This document shows, piece by piece, positions 5,872 to 12,438 of a stretch of DNA of 33,674 bases. Origin of the DNA: Bacilli bacterium (lineage in GTDB: Bacteria > Bacillota_I > Bacilli_A > RF39 > UBA660); contig JAFQQE010000002.1 of assembly GCA_017411405.1 (NCBI GenBank), forward strand, positions 1 to 33,674, read 5' to 3'. Positions within the stretch are counted from its first letter, which is position 1; every line of letters begins with the position of its first letter. The translations under genes were made by a program, and so were the position numbers. A model generated the notes under the pieces. It saw nothing but the letters and a program-made list of their open reading frames with translations. It did not search any database and was not told the DNA's origin.

Positions 5872-8511
5872 ATGACAAAATTTGTATACTCTTTTAAAGA
5901 GGGAAATGCAGACATGAGAAACCTTCTAGGTGGTAAGGGTGCTAACTTAGCAGAAATGACTAATTTAGGTTTACCTATTCCTCAAGGTTTTACAGTAACA
6001 ACTGAAGCATGTACTGATTACTATAATAATGAAAAGAAAATTAGTGAAGAAATTCAATCACAAATTTTCGAAGCAATGAAAGAATTGGAAAAGATTCAAG
6101 GGAAAACTTTTGGAGATGTTAATGATCCGTTATTAGTTTCTGTAAGAAGTGGTGCTAGAGCAAGTATGCCTGGTATGATGGATACTATTTTAAACTTAGG
6201 TTTAAATGATGAAGCTGTAGAAGGATTTGCAGCAAAAACTGGTAATGCTAGATTTGCTTATGACTCATATAGAAGATTTATTCAAATGTATTCTGATGTA
6301 GTTATGGAAGTTAATAAAAGTTTCTTTGAAAAAATTATTGATGAATTAAAAGAAGAAAAAGGTATTAAATATGATACTGAAATGACTGTTGAAGATTTAA
6401 AAGAATTAGTTTCTAAATTTAAAGCAGTATATAGTGAACATATGGATGGTGCTGAATTCCCACAAGATCCACGTGAACAATTAATGGGAGCTGTTAAAGC
6501 TGTATTTAGATCTTGGGATAACCCTAGAGCTATCGTTTATAGAAGAATGAATGATATTCCAGGAGACTGGGGAACTGCTGTAAACGTTCAAGCAATGGTA
6601 TTTGGTAATATGGGTGAAACTAGTGGAACTGGTGTTGCATTTACTCGTAATCCATCTACTGGTGAAAAAGGAATTTATGGAGAATATTTAATAAATGCAC
6701 AAGGTGAAGACGTTGTTGCTGGTGTTAGAACTCCACAACCAATTAAAAAACTTGAAGAAGATATGCCAGAAGTTTATAAAGAATTTATGGATATTGCAAC
6801 TCGTTTAGAAAATCACTATAGAGATATGCAAGATATGGAATTTACTATTCAAGAAGGAAAGTTATATTTCTTACAAACTCGTAATGGTAAAAGAACTGCC
6901 CCTGCAGCTATTCAAATTGCATGTGATTTAGTTGATGAAGGAATGATTACAAAAGAAGAGGCAATTTTAAGAATAGAAGCTAAGAGTTTAGATCAATTAT
7001 TGCATCCAACATTTGATGCTGCTGCATTAAAAGCTGGAGAAGTAATTGGTACTGCTTTACCTGCATCTCCTGGAGCTGCTGCTGGTAAAATTGTATTTAC
7101 TGCAGAAGATGCTAAAAGAGAAGGTAAAGGTGGAAAAGGCGAAAGAGTAATCTTAGTTCGTTTAGAAACTACACCAGAAGACATTGAAGGTATGGTTGCT
7201 GCTCAAGGTATATTAACAGTTCGTGGTGGAATGACTAGCCATGCTGCAGTTGTAGCACGTGGTATGGGAACTTGTTGTGTATCTGGATGCGGTGATATTA
7301 AAATAGATGAAGAAAAGAAAGAATTTACTTTAGGTGGATATACATTTAAAGAAGGAGATTATATTTCTTTAGATGGTACAACTGGTAAAATTTATAATGG
7401 AGATATCAAAACTGTAGAAGCATCAGTATCAGGAAATTTTGGAAGAATTATGGGATGGGCTGATGACGTTAGAACATTAAAAGTTAGAACTAATGCAGAT
7501 AATCCTAGAGATACTAAACAAGCTGTAGAATTAGGAGCAGAAGGTATCGGATTATGTAGAACAGAACACATGTTTTTTGATGAAGTTAGAATTCCAAAAA
7601 TTAGAAAGATGATTTTATCTGAAACAGTAGAAGCTAGAGAAGAAGCTTTAAATGAATTAATTCCATTCCAAAAAGCTGATTTCAAGGCTATGTATAAAGA
7701 ATTAAAAGGATTACCAATGACAGTTCGTTATTTAGATCCTCCTCTACATGAGTTCTTACCAACATTAGAAGAAGATATTAAGGCTTTAGCTAGTGAAATG
7801 GGTGTAACTGTAGAACATTTAAAGAACAAATGTGCTGAATTACATGAATTTAACCCAATGATGGGACATAGAGGATGTCGTTTAGCTGTTACTTATCCAG
7901 AAATAGCTAAAATGCAAACTCGTGCTTTAATGGAAGCTGCTATTGAAGTAAAAGAAGAAGACGGATATGATATTGTTCCAGAAATTATGATTCCATTAGT
8001 AGGGGAAAAGAAAGAATTAAAATTTGTTAAAGATATAGTTATTGAAACTGCTGAAAAAGTTAAGGCTGAAAAGAATTCTGATATTGAATATCATATAGGT
8101 ACAATGATCGAAATTCCTAGAGCTGCACTTTTAGCAGATGAAATTGCTACTGAAGCTGAATTCTTCTCATTTGGAACAAACGATTTAACTCAAATGACAT
8201 TTGGTTTCTCTAGAGATGACGCTGGAAAATTCTTAGATGCTTATTATCAAAATAAGATTTATGAATCTGATCCATTTGCAAAATTAGATCAAAATGGTGT
8301 TGGAAAACTTGTTGAAATGGCTGCTAAAAAAGGTCGTGAAACAAGAAAAGATATTAAACTTGGTATATGTGGTGAACATGGTGGAGAACCTGCAAGTGTT
8401 GAATTCTGTCATAAAGTAGGTCTTTCATATGTATCTTGTAGTCCATTTAGAGTTCCAATTGCAAGATTGGCTGCTGCTCAAGCTGCCCTACGCGATAAGG
8501 AGAACAAATAG
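5872..8511 (+). CDS. ppdK: Pyruvate, phosphate dikinase
   Basis: 879-aa cytosolic enzyme interconverting pyruvate + ATP + Pi and phosphoenolpyruvate + AMP + PPi. In organisms of this type it usually serves PPi-linked glycolysis or gluconeogenesis. Domain order is canonical: an N-terminal ATP-grasp domain (LLGGKGANLAEM; SVRSGARASMPGMMDT), the central phosphohistidine domain with GGMTSHAAVVARGMG (His457 is the phosphate carrier), and the C-terminal PEP/pyruvate TIM barrel, with Cys in GICGEHGGEP as general acid. The length equals that of characterised bacterial PPDKs (about 875 aa). ATG 5872 is supported by GGAGG six bases upstream. More G/C-rich codons than the neighbours suggest high expression. 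The last 33 bases plus the terminator are duplicated at 10503-10730. Confidence 0.98.
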   Translation: MTKFVYSFKEGNADMRNLLGGKGANLAEMTNLGLPIPQGFTVTTEACTDYYNNEKKISEEIQSQIFEAMKELEKIQGKTFGDVNDPLLVSVRSGARASMPGMMDTILNLGLNDEAVEGFAAKTGNARFAYDSYRRFIQMYSDVVMEVNKSFFEKIIDELKEEKGIKYDTEMTVEDLKELVSKFKAVYSEHMDGAEFPQDPREQLMGAVKAVFRSWDNPRAIVYRRMNDIPGDWGTAVNVQAMVFGNMGETSGTGVAFTRNPSTGEKGIYGEYLINAQGEDVVAGVRTPQPIKKLEEDMPEVYKEFMDIATRLENHYRDMQDMEFTIQEGKLYFLQTRNGKRTAPAAIQIACDLVDEGMITKEEAILRIEAKSLDQLLHPTFDAAALKAGEVIGTALPASPGAAAGKIVFTAEDAKREGKGGKGERVILVRLETTPEDIEGMVAAQGILTVRGGMTSHAAVVARGMGTCCVSGCGDIKIDEEKKEFTLGGYTFKEGDYISLDGTTGKIYNGDIKTVEASVSGNFGRIMGWADDVRTLKVRTNADNPRDTKQAVELGAEGIGLCRTEHMFFDEVRIPKIRKMILSETVEAREEALNELIPFQKADFKAMYKELKGLPMTVRYLDPPLHEFLPTLEEDIKALASEMGVTVEHLKNKCAELHEFNPMMGHRGCRLAVTYPEIAKMQTRALMEAAIEVKEEDGYDIVPEIMIPLVGEKKELKFVKDIVIETAEKVKAEKNSDIEYHIGTMIEIPRAALLADEIATEAEFFSFGTNDLTQMTFGFSRDDAGKFLDAYYQNKIYESDPFAKLDQNGVGKLVEMAAKKGRETRKDIKLGICGEHGGEPASVEFCHKVGLSYVSCSPFRVPIARLAAAQAALRDKENK

Positions 8512-8706
8512 TCCGCATTAGCGTACCTATTTAACCCTTATAAATAAAGGGATTGAGTAAAACTCATTAAATTAAAATAAAAGTAATAATAATCTATAAA
8601 AATAGATAAAATTACATTAATTAGACCAAGATTTTAAAAATCTTGGTCTTTTTTTGATAAAAATGGCATTTTTTGCGACAAAATTTGAGCGTTAAAAAAA
8701 TGCGAT
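8479..8706 (+). repeat. ppdK tail repeat, copy 1 (native)
   Basis: 228-bp segment starting in the ppdK codons for Gln-Ala-Ala-Leu and covering stop, terminator and flank. It matches 10503-10730 base for base with no gap and five mismatches by my count (about 98%). Confidence 0.95.
8623..8655 (+). terminator. ppdK terminator
   Basis: AGACCAAGAT pairs with ATCTTGGTCT (8623-8649), followed by T7. It lies 112 nt after the stop. The intervening stretch has only small hairpins (CCCTT/AAAGGG, GAGT/ACTC) and no gene. Confidence 0.85.
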
Positions 8707-8729
8707 ATTTTGATATAGTGGTTAAAGTA

Positions 8730-8758
8730 TTGTATTTTTTATATAAGTAGTGTATAAT
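8730..8758 (+). promoter_or_regulatory. Promoter of the macro-domain-like gene
   Basis: TTGTAT (8730-8735), 17-bp spacer, TATAAT (8753-8758). It begins 24 bp outside the ppdK tail repeat, so it belongs to the cargo gene. Confidence 0.6.
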
Positions 8759-8786
8759 AACCTATCAAACAAGGGAGGTTGTATGT

Positions 8787-9263
8787 ATGGTAGTTAAAAC
8801 AGTACAAGATGATATATTTAACTCTGAAGCAAAACATATTGCTTTTGCAGTTAATACAGAAGGATATAATGATGCAGGGTTTGCAGGACAAGTATCAAGT
8901 AAATATTGGAATGAGTTAGCAAATTGTGGTTTACATGAAATAGGTACAGTTTTATCAAAGAAAGTGGGAGATAAAACTTTTCATGCTTTGGTTTGTCATT
9001 CATTAGAAAATGGTTGGGGAGAAAATCAAGCAGAGGTTATAAAAGAATGCTTTGACAAAATACCTGCAAATGGAGAACCTGTTGCAACAATCGCTATTGG
9101 TACAGGTTTTGTAGGAATGATGAGTGGAGCAAATTTTAGACAAATAGTTTGTGGAATGCATGATTCAGAGCAACAAATTTTGTTACATGCTGGTTATACT
9201 TTAGAGGCTGTTATTAATTGTTATAATGAAGAAAAAGGAAAAACTAAAACTAAAAAAAGATAA
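8787..9263 (+). CDS. Macro-domain-like protein
   Basis: 158-aa cytosolic protein. The segment AFAVNTEGYNDAGFAGQVSS (residues 20-39) resembles the macro-domain ADP-ribose loop (V-N-T-x-G-x-M-G-x-G-x-A-x-x), and VATIAIGTGFVGMM (about 99-112) resembles the later glycine-rich loop. Macro domains bind or remove ADP-ribose; the small DarG/TARG1 type reverses DNA or protein ADP-ribosylation. Asp replaces the usual Met-Gly, so the assignment is tentative and activity is uncertain. A Lys/Thr-rich tail follows. ATG 8787 is used because the ATG at 8783 stops after four codons and GGGAGG is correctly spaced for 8787. It has its own promoter and terminator, as an independent cargo gene behind ppdK. Confidence 0.5.
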   Translation: MVVKTVQDDIFNSEAKHIAFAVNTEGYNDAGFAGQVSSKYWNELANCGLHEIGTVLSKKVGDKTFHALVCHSLENGWGENQAEVIKECFDKIPANGEPVATIAIGTGFVGMMSGANFRQIVCGMHDSEQQILLHAGYTLEAVINCYNEEKGKTKTKKR

Positions 9264-9332
9264 ATTATTTTTAATATTACAAAAATGAAAATTTAACTTA
9301 AATAAATTAATGAAACAAAATAGTTTAAAATA

Positions 9333-9359
9333 GAACTAAGGCTAAGTCTTAGTTCTTTT
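9333..9359 (+). terminator. Terminator after macro-domain-like gene
   Basis: GAACTAAG/CTTAGTTC stem with 7-nt loop and TTTT. Sequence and flank (TTTAAAATAGAA) resemble the terminator at 12311-12340, suggesting common origin. Confidence 0.7.
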
Positions 9360-9389
9360 GTTATTTATAAAAAGAAAGGAAGTGAATTT

Positions 9390-9467
9390 ATGCAATATAT
9401 TTATTTAAAACCACAATTAAAAAATTTATGCTATAATATTAATGCGAAGTGGGGGAATTTTGTATGA
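9390..9467 (+). CDS. 25-codon mini-ORF, probably a gene remnant
   Basis: ATG 9390 has a good RBS (AAAGGAAGTGA) and reads 25 codons to a TGA that overlaps the next start as ATGA. The second half is the promoter DNA of the next gene read as codons, so it is more likely the 5' end of a lost gene joined to the next cassette than a designed leader peptide. Confidence 0.3.
   Translation: MQYIYLKPQLKNLCYNINAKWGNFV
9426..9444 (+). promoter_or_regulatory. Extended -10 promoter block, copy 1
   Basis: TTATGCTATAATATTAATG contains TGCTATAAT. An almost identical block (one change) precedes the 11306 gene. Confidence 0.65.
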
Positions 9468-10435
9468 ATAAATTTGAATTAGATAAAACAATGGAAAGTT
9501 TTGGCTTTGATAAGAAAGAGTGTTATGAGATTTATGGTTGTAAATATTATCATGATGGTAGATACTTTACTATTGTTAATGGAAAGACTCCAAAAGAATT
9601 AGCAAAATTAATAAAAGTAAAATATGATAATAATAAATATAAAATTAGAGTGGAAGGTAATCATGAAGATTATGAGCCAACTGGTGATGTATATACTTAT
9701 CATATTGATACTATTGAAGGATTAGTAGCATATTTAATTGAAACAAAAAATTATTATTCTAAAATTCAAACCAATCCTGATGAATTAGAAAATATTTTAG
9801 ATTTAATTTATAAAAAAATATTAGAAAATGTTAATCCTCAATTGAATATTTATGATTGGATGTTAGATAGAGATAACAGAAAAGAATATTTCAAGAGAGT
9901 ATTATCAAATAATACTTATTTAGATTTTAAATTAAGAAAACAAATAGAACTTTTTGATAGTATGGTAAATCCTTTTGCTAATAATCATTGTGATATAAAT
10001 AATAGTAAATTTATCGTTCGTGGTTATGGTTATGAAGAAGATGAAAGTTGGTTTACACTTACTGATAAAGAAAGTGGAATAGTATTTTCAACTATAAGAA
10101 GCAAAGATGGTTTTGTTTTGAAATTACATATTCCAACTGAAGTTCCATATGAGATTGATGTATATCATTATTTTGATAAGAACGGAGAAGAAATTGCTTT
10201 TGAAAAATATGATGAATCTGATTTAACAAGGATTGAATATAATTTAAGAGATGAAACTTTTGGTGAACATTATGGTGAAAAACATAAAGCAACAACAAAT
10301 GATAAAAAGTTTGTTATAAATACTTTAGACGAATACATAACATTGGCAAGAAGTATTGTTGCTAAAAATATTTGTACGAAACCTAATAATATGGGAATAG
10401 TTTTGAAAAAAACTAGAAAACCTGAAGCAAAATAA
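9464..10435 (+). CDS. Hypothetical accessory protein
   Basis: 323-aa protein that I do not recognise. It is acidic and aromatic-rich, with repeated Tyr/Asp/Glu clusters and mixed alpha/beta prediction. There is no signal peptide, no membrane segment and no catalytic motif that I can name. The ATG at 9464 is chosen because GGGGGA precedes it by 7-8 bases; an upstream GTG at 9449 in the same frame lies in the RBS itself. The gene has an extended -10 promoter. It is followed 17 nt later by a repeat shared with 12214-12273 and then by the second ppdK tail, so it looks like the last cargo gene of one insertion. Confidence 0.65.
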   Translation: MNKFELDKTMESFGFDKKECYEIYGCKYYHDGRYFTIVNGKTPKELAKLIKVKYDNNKYKIRVEGNHEDYEPTGDVYTYHIDTIEGLVAYLIETKNYYSKIQTNPDELENILDLIYKKILENVNPQLNIYDWMLDRDNRKEYFKRVLSNNTYLDFKLRKQIELFDSMVNPFANNHCDINNSKFIVRGYGYEEDESWFTLTDKESGIVFSTIRSKDGFVLKLHIPTEVPYEIDVYHYFDKNGEEIAFEKYDESDLTRIEYNLRDETFGEHYGEKHKATTNDKKFVINTLDEYITLARSIVAKNICTKPNNMGIVLKKTRKPEAK

Positions 10436-10452
10436 TATAATGTTAATCATAG

Positions 10453-10510
10453 TTAAATTATATTATCTTCAATAAAGTTGCCCCTCTAACTTGATGGTGG
10501 TACAAGCTGC
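10453..10510 (+). repeat. Gene-trailing repeat, copy 1
   Basis: 58-bp unit nearly identical to 12214-12273; the last 33 bp (10478-10510) are identical. It contains TTGCCCCTCTAACTT, whose ends form AAGTT-8 nt-AACTT, and ends in CAAGCTGC, the same octamer as in the ppdK tail. At this octamer the sequence switches into the ppdK tail copy. Confidence 0.9.
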
Positions 10511-10730
10511 TCTACGCGATAAGGAGAACAAATAGTCCGCATTAGCGTACCTATTTAACCCTTATAAATAAAGGGATTGAGTAAAACTCATTAAATTAAA
10601 ATAAAAGTAATAATAATCTATAAAAATAGATAAAATTACATTAATTAGACTAAGATTTTAAAAATCTTGGTCTTTTTTTGATAAAAATGGCGTTTTTTGC
10701 GACAAAATTTTAGTGTTAAAAAAATGCGAT
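10503..10730 (+). repeat. ppdK tail repeat, copy 2
   Basis: Matches 8479-8706 without gaps. Includes the last codons (QAALRDKENK), the stop and the terminator. There is no ppdK coding sequence upstream of CAAGCTGC here, so it is a displaced 3' end. Confidence 0.95.
10647..10679 (+). terminator. Duplicated ppdK terminator
   Basis: Copy of the ppdK terminator. One C-to-T change in the left arm is tolerated as a U:G pair, so it should still function. Confidence 0.75.
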
Positions 10731-10776
10731 TTTATATATTGCAATAAAAGATAAAAATGTTTAATCAAAATGTTAA

Positions 10777-11097
10777 ATAAGTTATTTACTAAAAGGAGTA
10801 GGAGAAGATTTAATTGTTAAAGCTGGAAAAAAAGGTACGGGGTTAAATGATCGGATTTGGATTGGAAAAGCAGTTATAAACGTTTGTGTATTAGCTGGTA
10901 AAGCTGGTAGAAATGGTAATGGAATAATAGGGTTAAGCTCTTTAGTATATAATAACTTTATAGAGAAATTAAAAGAAAAAAAATCAGATGCGTTAAATTG
11001 GTTCACACAAAAATATGATTATGATTTGAACGATACGACATATTATTGTAATGTTATTAATTCTGAATTCGATGAATGGGTTGATAATAATTTATAA
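10777..11097 (+). pseudogene. 5'-truncated class III nucleotidyl cyclase-like remnant
   Basis: An open frame of 106 codons has no ATG, GTG or TTG start. The translation includes GEDLIVKAGKKGTGLND, RIWIGKAVINVCVLAGKAG and GLSSLVYNNFIEKL, which resembles the C-terminal part of class III adenylate/guanylate cyclase domains (G-x-A-V-N-x-A-x-x-L followed by I-x-x-S-x-x-x-Y). The ending Y-Y-C-N-V-I-N-S-E-F-D-E-W resembles, from memory, cyclases of Pycsar-type phage defence. The N-terminal catalytic half is missing; the break lies at the end of the duplicated ppdK tail (10730). GGAG motifs at 10795-10804 could support an ATT start at 10813, but a short active protein is unlikely. Confidence 0.5.
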
Positions 11098-11157
11098 ATA
11101 ATCTTCTATAATAAATTTAGTTATAAATTTAATTAAATAATATAAATATGGAATAAA

Positions 11158-11201
11158 CTTAATAAAATTTGCCCCTCTAACTTTATCGTTATACCTGTTA
11201 C
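11158..11201 (+). repeat. Gene-trailing repeat, diverged copy 2
   Basis: Shares TTGCCCCTCTAACTT (11169-11183) exactly with the other two copies; the following 18 bases match at about ten positions. It starts 72 nt after the cyclase-like stop codon, the same distance as copy 3 from its gene. Confidence 0.7.
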
Positions 11202-11269
11202 TTAAAAAATAAAGAAAAGTACGGCAAAAAATGTGTTTATATTGTATTAAATATAAAAATATTAATAAC

Positions 11270-11288
11270 TTATGTTATAATATTAATG
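11270..11288 (+). promoter_or_regulatory. Extended -10 promoter block, copy 2
   Basis: TTATGTTATAATATTAATG contains TGTTATAAT. It differs from 9426-9444 at one base; both precede accessory genes. Confidence 0.65.
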
Positions 11289-11305
11289 AAATTGGAGGTT
11301 TTGTT

Positions 11306-12169
11306 ATGGCAAAATGGCTTGAAAAATTATTTAAATCGAACAAAAAACAAGAAGAAATAGTAAGTGAGGAATTTATAGTTGAAAACAAACCAGCTAAAAT
11401 TACTAATTTAACTCAATATAGATTAGAGTTAGATGAAGGTACAACTGATTTTGATTTTAGTGAACTAGATGTAACTTACGAAGATATCCAAAATATTAAC
11501 TTAGAAAATTTAAATTTAAACATTAATTTAAGAGAGGTTTTTGTACCATTTAATGGCAGTTGTAAATTTGGGAATAATATTCTATCTTCAGTATTTAATA
11601 CATACCGTGGTGATTATTTTTTAAAACTTCAAAATTCAAGATTAGGTGGAAATAATGTAACAGGAGATTTAACATTATTTGAAGGAGATTCACACACTAG
11701 ACCAGTATATGTATGGTATAGTGAAGAAACTTTTGATGATAACTATAAATCTCAATATCCACAATTCTTTTTATCAAAGGATGCACCTGAAGAATTGCGT
11801 GAAAAATATTATAATCCTAAAATAATTTATGAAGAGGTTGTTGATCCTGTAGCGGTAATTCATGATTTGGAAGAAAAAAACAAAAAAGTTAAAAGTCTTG
11901 TAAGACAAACTTTAACTCTTGATGAATATTTGAAATATTATAAATTTTTAAAAGGAAAATATTTAGGGAATTTTTCTATTAGTAAGCAGGATTTACTACA
12001 AATTGAAATAATTGAAAAGTATGGTATAGAACAAAGAGATGCAATTTTAGAACATATCAATAATATGATGAATAATATAAATCAAACTGCAGATTGTGAA
12101 AATTATACTATAAATGAAGCCGATGACAAAGGTGTAACTTTAACTTTAAAACTTAAATTTAAAAAATAA
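11306..12169 (+). CDS. Hypothetical accessory protein
   Basis: 287-aa protein of unknown function. After a basic N-terminus (MAKWLEKLFKSNKKQ) there is a beta-rich, Leu/Asn-rich central part (about 50-125: NLENLNLNIN, RLGGNNVTGDL) with a pentapeptide-like or beta-solenoid look. Next comes a segment TFDDNYKSQYPQFFLSKDAP that I associate, without proof, with hypothetical proteins of gut Firmicutes. The C-terminal third is helical and charged. ATG 11306 has GGAGG seven bases upstream; longer in-frame starts such as 11231 run through the promoter. It is trailed by repeat copy 3 at 72 nt. Confidence 0.65.
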   Translation: MAKWLEKLFKSNKKQEEIVSEEFIVENKPAKITNLTQYRLELDEGTTDFDFSELDVTYEDIQNINLENLNLNINLREVFVPFNGSCKFGNNILSSVFNTYRGDYFLKLQNSRLGGNNVTGDLTLFEGDSHTRPVYVWYSEETFDDNYKSQYPQFFLSKDAPEELREKYYNPKIIYEEVVDPVAVIHDLEEKNKKVKSLVRQTLTLDEYLKYYKFLKGKYLGNFSISKQDLLQIEIIEKYGIEQRDAILEHINNMMNNINQTADCENYTINEADDKGVTLTLKLKFKK

Positions 12170-12213
12170 GATATAAAATATTTATGTGAAAAAATATTGT
12201 AACTTAATGGAAA

Positions 12214-12273
12214 GTTAAGTTATATTATCTTCATTAAAAGTTGCCCCTCTAACTTGATGGTGGTACAAGCTGC
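12214..12273 (+). repeat. Gene-trailing repeat, copy 3
   Basis: About 60 bp, two substitutions and one indel relative to copy 1 in the left part and 33 bp identical on the right (12241-12273). Ends with the same CAAGCTGC. Confidence 0.9.
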
Positions 12274-12295
12274 ATTAAAGTCTGGTATGCAATAA
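12266..12295 (+). pseudogene. Possible displaced ppdK 3' end
   Basis: From CAAGCTGC the frame reads Q-A-A-L-K-S-G-M-Q-stop. PPDK proteins end in a conserved L-A-A-A-Q-A-A-L followed by a variable tail, so this may be the original or an older ppdK end, pushed away by insertions. Ten codons are too few for certainty. Confidence 0.35.
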
Positions 12296-12310
12296 AAGTA
12301 ATTTAAAATA

Positions 12311-12340
12311 GAATTAAGATTTACTCTTAGTTCTTTTTTT
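12311..12340 (+). terminator. Terminator at the distal end of the accessory region
   Basis: GAATTAAGA/TCTTAGTTC stem with one T:G pair, 5-nt loop and T7. Related in sequence to the terminator at 9333-9359. Confidence 0.75.
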
Positions 12341-12438
12341 ATGATGAATTATATTTGCTTAATAACTATTGATAAAATAATAGTTTGATTAATTATTATA
12401 AAAGTGATAAACTTATATTAGATTATAAGGAGGATAAA

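Noticed and set aside
3298-8530. Shared TTAGCGTACCT near 3300 (minus strand) and 8519
   Set aside because: An 11-base match between two places is expected by chance in a window of this size; no flanking similarity.
10782-11006. Leftward 74-codon frame
   Set aside because: It is antisense to the cyclase-like frame, without RBS, and its protein has no plausible domain.
10453-12273. Repeats as integron attC sites
   Set aside because: The GTTRRRY/RYYYAAC ends and the long imperfect palindrome of attC are not present, and no integron integrase is in the window.
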